Shown here: piece by piece, positions 1-11,119 of the stretch | How the letters are laid out: the number at the start of each line of letters is the position of its first letter | Position numbering within the stretch: position 1 is the stretch's first letter | Origin: Marchantia polymorpha subsp. ruderalis | Taxonomy: Eukaryota > Streptophyta > Marchantiopsida > Marchantiales > Marchantiaceae | Length of the DNA: 64,000 nucleotides | NCBI GenBank assembly: GCA_037833965.1 | Contig: AP031354.1 | Location: 14,362,001 to 14,426,000, forward strand | Direction: 5' to 3' | Program-made: the position numbers and the translations under genes | The notes under the pieces: model-generated | Told to the model about the DNA's origin: nothing | Database searches by the model: none | The model's input: only the letters and a program-made list of their open reading frames with translations

Positions 1-33
1 ATGTGAGTGTTGTTTCAATATGGGAGATCATGG

Positions 34-155
34 AGATTAAAAACATGATATCACTGCTGAGCTACAAGAATTAATTTTGGTGGGGTCGACATGAAGAATA
101 AAAACATGATATCACTACTAAGCTACAAGAATTAATTTTGATGGGGTCTACATGG
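34..155. repeat. 61-bp tandem duplication, two diverged copies
   Basis: Two adjacent copies with a period of 61 bp start at 34 and 95. Both read agattaaaaacatgatatc or a close variant, followed by a shared block around ctacaagaattaatttt and tggggtc. The copies differ at a handful of positions, so the duplication is not recent. No gene is associated with it. Confidence 0.85.
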
Positions 156-850
156 AATCAAAGGAGATAACATGCAAAAAGTTGTCATCGAAATATTGTT
201 ACTTTCATGAAGTCACAACTTATACCTCTCATAGATTTAAAAGCTCAAGATATCGATGGACAATATCATTGAATACGTCTTGGTTTGGTTGGAGTATTTT
301 ATTGTTATTTAGCAGTTTGTTATTTTGCACCACTATCCATGCCTATCTACTCAACACGTTTTTGCAATCAAAATCAACCATTTCATTGGCTCATTGGAAA
401 TATTCTCAAATATCAAAGTTGGAGATTTCAATGTTCGCATATGTTTTACTCAATTTGCTCAAGCTTGACTTCTTCCTTGAAAAAATTCAGGATAATTTGT
501 AATCTAGAATTTTTTTACATATTTATTGACATATCATTTTTTGACTATTGGAGCCACTCATAATTTGAAGGTTCTTAATGTAACCTCTTGCTTTTCCACT
601 TTTCAATTCAATACATGTTTTTCTCTATCGGCGTTAGCACAATAGACTTTTTTTGGTACTTCTAAGTTAATAGTTCTCCTATCTCTACTTTTGATGTTCA
701 TAATCTTTAGCTTGAATTAGATCATGCATCTTTTTTTTTTACTCTTTCAATGTTAAAGTCAAACTCTCCTTTGACCTGCCAATTTGTTTTAGCTTCTTTC
801 AAATTCTACTTAATTTCTTGTAATTTTTTTTGTATGCATTACATTTATTA
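156..850. other. AT-rich stretch without a recognisable gene
   Basis: The frames here have biased AT composition and short runs of T. The longest, at 152-502, has no family resemblance and looks like chance. The right part may grow into the decayed 5' side of the LINE that follows. Confidence 0.5.
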
Positions 851-3800
851 GATCCTTTGATTTGCATTGTATGGAGCAAGTATTCACATACAACCAGTTT
901 GCGACTCACAAAATTGTCCAAAACTTTGAATCTAAGTTTTTTTTGAAACATAAGAACAAAAAAAATAGTATGCTACCTTGTAATGGATGATTTGACTTTA
1001 AATGCAAAGTAGGAATGACAAGATATGTTGATAGATATTTGGATATCCAAAGTTGGCTTCCTTTAACAACAATATACAAAGACTTGGTGAAGTCTAAAGA
1101 AAGTAGTTTTCTTGAGGCGGAATAAAAAATCCTTGACTAAGGAACTTACGAAGGAACTGATGAAGGATTCCAAAAGTACTTGGAATTCTTCATCCTTGAC
1201 GATTAGATCTATCATCTTCAAAACCTTCTTTAGATCCCAAGTCTTTGGTAACTTTTTCAAAAAAAATTAATTTTTTTCCTGAAGCTACTTATATATCATA
1301 TTCCAAAGCAGTATGTGGTTTATTCTCTGAAAAAGATTTGATAATTCAACCTAGATGATTAGCAAATGACAAATATGAATATCTAGATGGTTTGTCTTTA
1401 GAATTTATCAAGTTGAAAGAAGATTATATTGGACATATTCTCATCAAAGTTTTGGAAGATGTTATTTCTATGGTTTTTTTTCAACCTGGTCACTACGGAA
1501 GATTGTTGCCATTCACAAATAAAGAAATAAGCACTTGGTGACAAACTATCTCACTATCATGTTTGGTAGTATTCTTGCCAAGTTGTTTGGGAAGTAGATG
1601 AAATCAAAGTTGAATTCACATACACATTGTTTTCAAAAGAGAGCAAGGATTCAAGTTGGTATTTGCCCAACATACAACATTATTGACCATATTTTGATAT
1701 TACTTGTATAATGGAAAAATCTAAAATTAATGGTAAAAATTTATTTTATGCCTTCATTGATGTCAAGAAAACTTTTCACACGGTTTCTTGTAAGCTTTTA
1801 TGAAAAAGGTTGCAAGAGATGGACGTATCACCTTATCTTTTTGAAGTAGTGGTCACGTTATACAATTCAATTTGGACTGTTATTAGCGCTATTTAGCCTT
1901 GATAGATTTTAAGTCCATCGGGATTATTCAAGATTTTACTCTCTCTCCTACTACATTTGGAATTTTCATAAATATATGGTATATGGTAATAGATCAAGCC
2001 CGGGGGACCCAAAGGGTCAAAAGGCTGAAAAACACAATACAAGCGATAGCCACAAACAAGGGAAAAGACCCCAAAGGCCAATCCCTAGCTAGTGCCAAGA
2101 GCACTAGAACGATAACTAATAATGTCCATAATATAACATTCTAAATCAAAAAGAACTAACTGTAACAAAGAATAAAAATTCTCTACATTTATATTATGAG
2201 TCACTCTAATCATTGTATATATAGTACAAGTAAGAAATACATGCTCTTCATCTTCAACTTCTCTTCCATCACATAGCCTACAAATACGTTTACTCCTATC
2301 AACATTAAGCCAACGTACTTCCTCAATTCCAAGCCTATGAGATCCAGTTCTATGCCTAGCAATAATATGACGTAAGGACGTAGAGATTCCTACAAGTAGT
2401 TAATACTGTTCACAATAAACAAGCATAGGATTCATATGAAGTTGATAAAACTGCATCTTGGTGCCGCGCTTGCTCCAAATAATGTTCAGAAACTCCTCCT
2501 TTAGACGTTCACGTAGTGCTATAGGTTGTAGGTCCCAATCGCATTCCGTCACATTCCACCTCAAAGACCAAGTTATTATATCCGCTAACCATCCTTTGGC
2601 ACATGTGGTACTCAAAGCCTGAGGAGTAAGGCGAGAAGCATCAAGAGATCTTACCCTTGTGATGTAAGTGATGGTCAAGTATAGAGCTTCAGCCTCTAGA
2701 GTTAAACAACCTATTTCTGCAAGAAGAATAGCATATGAGGTTTGGTTTCTCACACCTAATTCTTCTTGTAGAAATATCTTATGCACCCTCTCCACACGCT
2801 CCCAACCTATCTTCTTACAACCAGGACCCCACACTTGGGTTCCATACAATACTACCGGCAACACTAAGCTTCTGAATAAAAATTTCCTAAGACTCCAAGA
2901 CACAAGATGAGCCCTTCAACACCGATTTAGCAATGAATATAGAGCTTTGTAACCACCTTCTACTCTCTTTTGCACACAAAGTGCCCAACTATAATCATTA
3001 GAAAAATCAATGTCTAGATATTTATAACCCTTCAACTCTTCTAATTGTAGATCCTAGTAATATAAGGAATACTTGGATCTAGTGCCCACTATCATGACTT
3101 TGGACTTCTCTATATTTACCTCCATCTGATTCTGATAGATAAAATAGTCAGATGGTTAGATGATTATGAAAGTATAGGTGTCAAACTTAGAGACTTGTTT
3201 ATCAAAGATTTATTGAGATGATATCATATTACTAGCACGTGATGTCATTAATTTACAAAAACATTTTAATATTTTTGTCAAACATTTGTACACAATCAGA
3301 TGTACAAAATCAGATGAAAATCAATTTGGAAAAATGAAAATTATTATAGTGTACACTAGATCCAAGTTTTTTTAAAAAGAATTAGAGTTAGAACAAGCGA
3401 AGTATTACAAATACTTTGGCACTGTTTTCCATGATTATAGTTGGGCACGTTGCGCGCAAAAGAGAGTAAAAGCTTATTATAAAGCTCTATATTCATTATT
3501 ATACCGACGTAGAAGAGCTCATACTTCTATCTTGGAATCTTAAAAATTGTTCTTTAAGAGTTTAGTGTTGCAGGTGGTTTTATATGGAACCCAAATGTGA
3601 GGCTATGATTGTGAGAAGACAGCTTGGGAGTGCTTGGAGAGGGTTCAGAAGATATGTCTACAAGAAGAAATGGGATTGAAAAGTCAAACTCCCTATGCCA
3701 TTCTCCTTGTCAAAGCAAGTTGTTTTACTCTTGAGGTTGAAGCTCTTTATTTGACCATCACTTACATTGCATGGATGAGATCTCTTGGTGCTTCTTGTCT

Positions 3801-4390
3801 TACTCATCAAGCTTTGCGACACACGCTCTAAAAAGTGGTTCTTTGATGTGGTGACTTGCTCCTCGAAGTGAAATGTGGCGGAATGGGATTGGGAGTTGCA
3901 ACCAATGGCCCTTAGGAAATTTTCAACATTGTTTGGAGCACGTCCTACACCAAAATGAAGTTTTATCAACTTCATGTGAACCCTAAGCTTGTTTATTGTG
4001 AACAAGTGTAGCTACTTGCAGTATCTCTACATTTTTACGTCATATTATTGCATGGCATAGAACGGTATCTCATAGATTAGAGATTGAATAAGTAAGATGG
4101 TATAATATTGATAGAATTGAGAGTATTTGTACTTTATGTGAAGGAAGAAATATTGGGTATGAAGAGCATGAATTTATTACATGGACTAGATATTCGGAGA
4201 TTAGAGTTGCTTGTAAAGTTGTTGCGCAAAATTTCTATTCTTTACTACAACTAGAGCCTTATATTATAGGTTGTTATGTTATTAATCATTCTTCTAGTTA
4301 GAGCACTAGGTAACAGAGTTCTTTACGGTTCTCTACTTGGTGGTGGAGTTCTAGAGTTTAGACTTTTGACCCTTGGGGTCACACGGGGAT
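850..4390 (+). mobile_element. Decayed LINE (non-LTR retrotransposon), interrupted by a second LINE
   Basis: Translated pieces on the plus strand follow the order of a LINE reverse transcriptase. Around 1480-1560 there is a WSLRKIVAIHK-like stretch and a following NY..I..GSILAKLFGK stretch. At about 1740-1890 comes AFIDVKKTF, then LSPTTFGIFIN near 1950. After the nested element, from about 3137, a linker with RWLDDYES leads to the thumb region. Near 3634-3830 lies a block with VLQVVLYGTQ-like and LEVEALYLTITYI motifs, and near 4090-4250 a C-terminal Cys/His knuckle. The 3' part ends near 4390. The 5' border is uncertain. The copy has many stops and frame changes and is not functional. Confidence 0.75.
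1979..3136 (-). mobile_element. 5'-truncated LINE inserted in opposite orientation into the LINE at 850-4390
   Basis: The minus strand encodes the LINE reverse-transcriptase C-terminal region. One 167-codon frame at 2400-2903 contains SLVLPVVLYGTQVWGPGC and LEAEALYLTITYI, and a KSKVMIVGTRSKY block lies just upstream near 3080. The same blocks occur in the host LINE on the plus strand. The 3' tail, read on the minus strand, ends in cccccgggcttgatctatta followed by TTACCA-like repeats at 1979-1990. The host LINE frame runs up to about 1985 and resumes near 3137, and the word ATAGAT is present at both junctions. It is truncated at the 5' end but less decayed than its host. Confidence 0.75.
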
Positions 4391-4605
4391 TGATTCATTT
4401 ACAATAACAAATCTTGTGGTTATATCTGAGAAAAATAGATCGTAATACACCAACACTTGGGGAACTATTAAAACTTGTGAAATGAAATAACTTAATCAGA
4501 TTACCGAGGGTGTACTACTTTTGATATCCTTCAGTTCTATTTCAATACCCATGAATTCTACTCCCATCACCCAGAGAACTCCGCTCCGGAACGGGATTGT
4601 CATAA

Positions 4606-5515
4606 GGGGTTACGCCGTAACCCTCATTAAAAGTGGCATTTTAGTAAAAAATGCCACCTTTGCCACAATTGAAATTGGGCCGATGCCACAATTAAGCTTT
4701 TTCATTCAGCGACTCTTTGGTTGCAATTGATCCTTACGGCGTATTTTTCCACGAGTTCGTAAGCACTGCCTAAAGTTTACGAAGTGCTCGCCTGACAATG
4801 GATGAATGTTATATATCCCAAGCAATAAACCGCATTGCAATCAATAAGTGATTAGAAAGAGGATCCTTGTATTTGTGTTTTGAGCCGATTGTGGACAGAA
4901 ATGTAATTAATGCATGATCACTTGATGGATGTAATTTTTGAAAAAAAATATACACCTTGAAAGTTTTCTAAAACTCTAATGTAAAAATATTTTGGTTCTG
5001 AAACCAAGTTTCTCTCCGGTACTAGGATAGAAGACGGGTGATATTACTCATTTTCAAATGAGGTTTTGAGTAGCAATGCAATTTGCGTCTCGTGGATTTT
5101 GGAACTATTCAGTTGAAATCTAATATTCTCATGGTTAGTATCAAGAACCTTGAACTCATTTTTTCTCAAAGTACTAGCTCTCTGTGCTTTGAGTATTTCT
5201 CACGGTGAAAAATCATGCGACCTGTTCATGGACTCCTCTAAACTCTTGTTAGCTTTTGATGGCTATAGTTGTACCTTGAACATAACATGAGGGCGAAACC
5301 GAAATTAGCCACAAAGTAGAAACAACCATGTCTGCATTTCTTGTGAAATAATCTCAATCTCTTATGGTCTCCAGATTGCCAAAGAAATTTTCCAATTCAA
5401 ATGACACAAATGCCACTTTTAAGAAATTTTGGCTGCCACAATTAACCAAAAGGTGTCAAAAGTGGCAAATGCCACTTTTAATGAGGTCTGGGTTACTGGT
5501 GTGTTCTCGAACCCC
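4606..5515. mobile_element. Non-autonomous DNA transposon, PIF/Harbinger (Tourist) type
   Basis: Both ends, read inward, begin with ggggtt, then carry gtaaccc and, a little further in, the shared block ctcattaaaagtggcattt, giving imperfect terminal inverted repeats. Additional inverted gccacaatt words extend the similarity about 100 bp inward. The element is flanked by the trinucleotide taa at 4603-4605 and 5516-5518. A 3-bp TAA/TTA target duplication and G-rich termini are typical of PIF/Harbinger and Tourist elements. At 910 bp and with no transposase-like frame, it must depend on a partner elsewhere. The family call rests on ends and target duplication only. Confidence 0.65.
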
Positions 5516-5518
5516 TAA

Positions 5519-8500
5519 TTTGCCCTCATCCGAGCTAACTTCAGGTTTGAACAATTGGATATTTGCATGTATCGATGGATGCAGCTGAATATGAAGAGGA
5601 TGAGCGCTTCTGCGGCTCCCACAACTTAATGGTTCAAAATTAATCGAGTATTAGTAATCTTCGTGGAATCAGAAGAAGAGCACAAGCTCGTCGTCTGGCG
5701 AGCACTTTTCGATTCGTTGTCCAGGAAGCTTCTAAAGCGAACAGGAGGCGCGAGAGGCCAAAAGTCTCCAAAGCTCACTTTTGGTGAGCAGGTTCCTCGA
5801 TGGTTCGTCTTCGTATTCTGTTCAACGAAGCTTTTGGCCACGCACCAAAATTATCGCTGGGCCTTATTTTAAGACACTGTAGTGGGGCGGCGAAGGGGAT
5901 GCCGAATTTACTTGAGCCTTAGGCGGAAACCGGAAGCAATGGAGGCATTCTCAATCGCCTCGAACCGCCCTAACAGCCTCGACCATTCTTCGTACTGCTC
6001 ACTCCAAGGAACAGTAAAGTCCACGTCTTCAAAATTAGCCCGAAGAGGGTTGCCATCTCCACGGCTGGCCAGGGATGGGTCCCGAGTCACAAGTATTTAC
6101 AGCAGATAATGGCTCCGGAGGTAAGTGAATGTGGAAGCCAGAATCGTTGACTTTCTAACGGGCAAATAACGAGTCCAAGGAGCCGACCTCGTTAGTATTA
6201 ATCACCTCGGCAAATGGACGAGAGCTCAATCTGTACCTTCTCAATACGAGTGTGACAACGAGCAACACGAGCGACGAATCGGTCGCCAAAACCAGGAGCG
6301 AATGGGTTAGGTTCCAGAGCAGACGGGAGGGGAGGGTTGGTTGAGTGAATCGTGGAAGAACTTCATTCGCGCTGTAATCGGCTTGGATGTGGCGCTTCGG
6401 CTGCCCGTGAGAGTGCAGTGGAGAGGAGGAGAGGATGTCGGGCGTTTCCGTGGTGCGCAACGGGAAGTCCGACACGGCAGGGAATGCTATTTATCGGCCC
6501 GGTTCGGCTTCTGGAACGAATTGAACCGCACGAGGGCAGGTGAAGAAAGAATTACCAGACCGTATCTCTGCACGTGGCTTGAGTGCTGCCCATGTAACAT
6601 CCAACGAAGACTCATTCCGCTCGAATGGCACTTTGCGAGCGTATGGCACCGCAGTTTCACTGTCATGACGATGAAATTTGACCGCATCTCGACACATGCC
6701 CGTCGAGGGACATTGATTTCCCTGAGAATTGAAGTAAAATGTACAAGTAGAGTCCAGCGGCGCACTTCGGCAGCTTGAATGCGGGAACTGGACAGTGCGG
6801 CATCGCAGCTCAAATGTCACCGACGCGAAATGGGATTGCAAATGTCGAGAAAATGCACTATGGTGGTGCGGCGCATGAACTGTCATCACAAATTCAGATT
6901 CGCACGTGCACCAAACGTATCCACAAGGGAAAGCTGTTGATATTATTCATGACAGAAGACGGGGCAGGACGATCCCAGGAAAGTGCATATCTCGGAAATA
7001 CAGACCTCCTAAATCGTCACACCCGGAAGATTTTACAACGAGGGCAAATCTGCAAATCTGCAGACCACCAATCAACTCGCTCGCAAAAGTATCTCTCAGA
7101 GTCTCAGTCCAGTGACGGATCTGTAGCTCAGAGTCGCAGTGCTATAATTTCTATCTTTCTGGACCCTAATTCCTCGAGTGCATCAGCTTCCCATCTCACT
7201 GCGAGGACTGTAACCATCCCTGATCAGCTATTATCATAATTTTATATCCAGGCTAGCTCAGCTGCGGCGTGAACGTACAGTGACCAGGGGTGACTCTCGA
7301 GGCTGCAACAGTCGACTCAGACTTCTGCTCACGACTCTGGCTTCACAAGGACCTCGTTCACAGTCGTTAGACCACAGAGTGTTGAACGTTTCACACCTCA
7401 AGAGACCAACGATGAGCCGATCGATCCAACCATCCGCTGATCTCTACAGTTCGAGTTGCTCCTCACAGTCAAAAACTCCTCCCAACTTTCAACTTCCCAT
7501 CTGCCTCACTTCCCATCTGCCTCACGAGATCTCGCTAAGGTAAAGAGAAATCCCCTCCTCACTCGGTAATTACCCAGCGATCCCTCGTGGTCACAAGCAA
7601 GCGGGTTGAAGGAACGCAACCTTGTGCCGAATCATAGTCGTATTCACTACGTCCATCCACTAATTTTTTAACATATCACACAATCAGAGCTCGGGCCGAG
7701 TATCAGCAACAGTTTTTTTGGCTTGGCAACGTCATTCTAACCGTGAGACTCAAGAAGTGAGTCCATACACTGCCGGGAAGCTGACAGTCTGGTCAGTAGG
7801 CAGTTAGTGTAGAAAGACTGGTCGGGGAGGGAGGACGCGCGCTCTCATTGCACCTTCGGCTGGAGAGAAACAGCTGTTGGGCGAGGCGCCCAACGAGGCC
7901 ATGATCGCAAACGACAAAGGCCGGAATTTGGCCAGGTTGACTGTACTGCGGGGCAAGTCTCAGACGAAAAGGTGCCGACATGGAAAGGGCAGACGAAGCG
8001 AGGAAGCATAGAAAACTTGCAACACATGGGAAGTCTACTTTAGTCCATGATGGTGCAGTGGCTTGAAGCTGCGCTAGCGGTACTCTGCTTGTACAGATGG
8101 CGGTGCTGTGTGGGGCCTAATCTCAAACGTGCGGCAACGTGCAGTTGTACATTCAGCGGAGCGATACGAACACATGGCCGCGCGAGTGACGACTGAAGAG
8201 TGTACCGGGTAGTTTGTTTGAGGTGTTGTCGGAACTGAACGAAACCGTTGCGTCCGCTTGTCCGGGGGCTCAATTAAACCAGAGCTCTCGGTTGAAGAGA
8301 TTGAGTGTTTCGGTAGCTGGTGTGATTTCTGCCATGGTTATGCAATGATTGTCGTCGCTGCGAGGTGACTTGACCTCCTCCTCGAAGCTAAAAGTCCGGA
8401 TAATCCTAATTCATGATTCTCGATACCCTGGATACGAGGTGTGTAAGCATGCCGAACGATCTCACGAAAGAGTACTCCAAGCGTTTCCCGTGAGCAGTTT

Positions 8501-8870
8501 CAAGTCAAACTGAAGTGCCAGCCGACAAATCGACCAGCAAAGCAGAGAGTCGACTGTAGAAGCAATCGTGCAATTCAACGTACCTCTGTTCCGTCCTTCA
8601 CACTCTCCACGAGTAGCTGAGAGCGGATTCAACAGCCCATACTCAAAGATAAAGGATCAGAGTTTATCCCTCCTAGATACCTGCCCAGGCTGCTTCGATC
8701 TGATGAGCTCGAAGATCAGCTGAAGCTTGATAGCGGGGAGGTCTGCCTCGAATAAAAGGCGGTACCCGTGTGGACCTTTGGTGCATGGTTGAGCTCATCA
8801 CTGTGCAGTATATCGAGGTGTCGTTCAGTCTTCTTTCAGCTGAGGTTGTTCCTTCGTCTCCACAACGCAG
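5519..8870. other. GC-richer stretch, no gene recognised
   Basis: Composition here resembles the gene islands, and many short frames are open on both strands, but none matches a family I know. Two pieces look slightly exon-like: a minus-strand frame at 5908-6090 ending in GRFEAIENASIASGFRLRLK, and a plus-strand frame starting at 6431 with MSGVSVVRNGKSDTAGNAIY that stops after 29 codons. Neither has a convincing continuation. A 15-bp duplication (tcccatctgcctcac) lies near 7495-7525. The right end is probably the promoter of the phospholipase gene. Confidence 0.4.
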
Positions 8871-8872
8871 TC

Positions 8873-8878
8873 TATAAG
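8873..8878 (+). promoter_or_regulatory. Candidate TATA box of the phospholipase C gene
   Basis: TATAAG sits in a GC-rich context about 190 bp before the ATG at 9065. This would place transcription start near 8900 and leave a 5' leader of about 160 nt. It is supported only by motif and distance. Confidence 0.35.
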
Positions 8879-9064
8879 CCAGAGTTCTTGCATTGGGTTG
8901 CGTTGCTCTTCCATCAGTCGTTTAAGCACCTCTGTGTGAGAGGGGGAGGAGCTGTTGGGCTGGCTGGCTGCATGCATGCTGAGCTAGTGGCTTCTAACAC
9001 CAAAGGAAAAGTCCAGTGAATCATTCCGAGCCATATTTTTTCAGTCTGATTCACGTGGTTCGCA

Positions 9065-11119
9065 ATGGGGGCTGGTTGTTCATGTTTTCGAGGGCCCGCT
9101 GCGACCCCCGGAGATAGCAAGACCAGTGCCGATGGAAAAATTAAAACTGTGGTGCTACTCGTGATGGAGAATCGGTCCTTCGATAACATGCTCGGATTTC
9201 TGCTCCGGGATTTCAAATCCGAGTATCCTGGAGTGGTCCCCGGTTCGCAAACGGCGTCGGATTTCCTCCAAGGGGATGAATTCAACCTCATAGCCGATCC
9301 AAACGATCCAAAACAAACGGTGAAGGTGCCTATCACTGACAATTCACCTTACATCACCAAGGCGGACCCCCCTCACGGATTCGCAGCCATCAGAAGGCAG
9401 GTCTACGGAACAGACTCCAGCACAGGACCAGCGACGATGAGTGGATTCGCCACCGAAGCCGAAAGCGAACAGGCTGGCTTCGCTCCCGAGGTCATGAGTG
9501 CCTTCCCCACAAACAAAATTCCTATCACGGCCGCACTGGCCAGGGAATTCGCGCTCTGCACCCGATGGTACGCCTCGCTGCCTTGCTCCACCCAGCCCAA
9601 CAGATTCTTCGTCCACTCGGCCACGTCCCAGGGAGCGATCAGCAACGTGACTCTGGATCTGATCAAAGGCTTCCCTCAAAAAACCGTCTTCGAGTCAGTC
9701 GAAGAGTCGAACAAGTCCTTTAAAATCTACTACCAAAATATTCCCGCCACCCTCTTCTTGTCGAATCTGCGCAGCTTGAAGTACATCGACAACTTCGCGC
9801 CGTACAGCTCCTTCCTGAAAGATGCCAAGGCTGGAAAGTTGCCCAACTACACGGTCGTCGAGCAGCGGTACTTCGAGTCGCCCTTCGCTCCGGCTAATGA
9901 CAATCACCCGCCCCACGACGTCAGACTCGGCGAGGAGCTAATTAAAGAGGTTTACGAAGCTCTGCGCAGCAGCCCGCAATGGGAAGAGACGCTGTTCATC
10001 ATCACTTATGACGAGCACGGAGGCCTGTACGACCATGTTCCCCCTCCCTCGACTGGCATCCCGGCTCCGGACGACTTGATAGGACCGTCACCTGATTTTT
10101 TCAAGTTCGACCGCCTCGGTGTCCGAGTTCCTACCATCTTGATCTCGCCTTGGATACCCCGCAACACTCGTAAGAGGCTCTCCGTGACCACCTCCGTGCT
10201 ACCGCTTTAATTTGGCCTCCTATGCAGATTATTACTTTTCCTAATTTTGGTTGGCCTGGTGCAGTTGTGGGCGAGCCCAAAGGACCGACACCTGATTCTC
10301 ACTTCGAGCATTCTTCCATCGCAGCGACCTTGAAAAAACTCTTCAACTTGAAGTCCTTCTTGACCAGACGCGATGCGTGGGCTGGCACTTTCGACGACGT
10401 GCTTTCTCTCTCTGAGCCACGAAAGGATTGCATAGGTTGATAATCCATCACTTATCACTGCTTGAACCGTGTTTCCGGAGCGCTTGTTTTTGACTGATGG
10501 TTATTCGTGAAAACATTGTCATCTCAGAAGTCATTCACACACAAGTAAAACAACTTTACAACGAACTAACGAAGCTTTCAGTACTTTCTTCCTCTAGTCC
10601 TTCCTTTTCTCCAATCTACCTCCATTTGCAAACGGCCTCTCTACAAGACCGGTCCAGCATCTGGTTCTCACTTTAGTAAGGATTACATGACGGCAAAAGA
10701 AAAATACATGGGAACGGGCAAAATTGGCATATGGAATGAAGTCCTAGGTCTCTGGTCAGAACGATGTCCTCGTGGATTCATCTCTGACATCAGATTCCCC
10801 TTTCTGGTTTTGGAAGCTTTGCCTTGAACTCAGGTTTTCTGATGGCGTTTGTGCAGTCACTCTCCCTGCCGTGCCCCCACCAGATGCCACTGATCGTTCG
10901 ATGCCAGCTGGAGAAGTGAGCGCAGCAGGGTGTCCTCTCCATGAATGGCAGCAAGAGTTGGTCCTACTGGCTTATGTTTTGAGTGGACAAACAGGGCCCG
11001 ATGCTCCCAAAACCTGCGCCGAAGTTGCACAGAGAATGAATACGGAAGAAGCTTGCGACTTTGTGGAGAAGGCGGTGTCTACTTTTCTGCAGCGAGGACA
11101 GGCATCTGCTTCCCAGTAG
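9065..11119 (+). CDS. NPC: Non-specific phospholipase C (phosphoesterase family)
   Basis: Exons are 9065-10169, 10265-10435 and 10857-11119, giving 512 residues, the usual length for plant NPC. Introns have GT/AG borders and both splice phases match. NPC enzymes hydrolyse phosphatidylcholine and other phospholipids to diacylglycerol and a phospho-headgroup, in phosphate-starvation and stress lipid remodelling. Family landmarks are intact: ENRSFD at residues 35-40, TQPNR at 176-180, NDNHPPHD near 278-285 and [10 protein letters not shown] at 316-325. Exon 2 carries [15 protein letters not shown] and RDAWAGTF. Exon 3 carries the C-terminal helix region with [14 protein letters not shown]. The N-terminus is MGAGCSCF, which lacks a hydrophobic signal peptide and fits a lipid-anchor site (Gly2, Ser6, Cys5, Cys7). 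The ATG is the first in frame and directly precedes the conserved domain. Substrate preference cannot be read from sequence. Confidence 0.93.

Noticed and set aside
6431-6520. Short plus-strand frame MSGVSVVRNGKSDTAGNAIY
   Set aside because: It looks like a protein N-terminus but stops after 29 codons with no donor site before the stop and no downstream exon.
9344-9916. Minus-strand open frames under the phospholipase exon
   Set aside because: They are antisense shadows of a well-supported, conserved coding exon.
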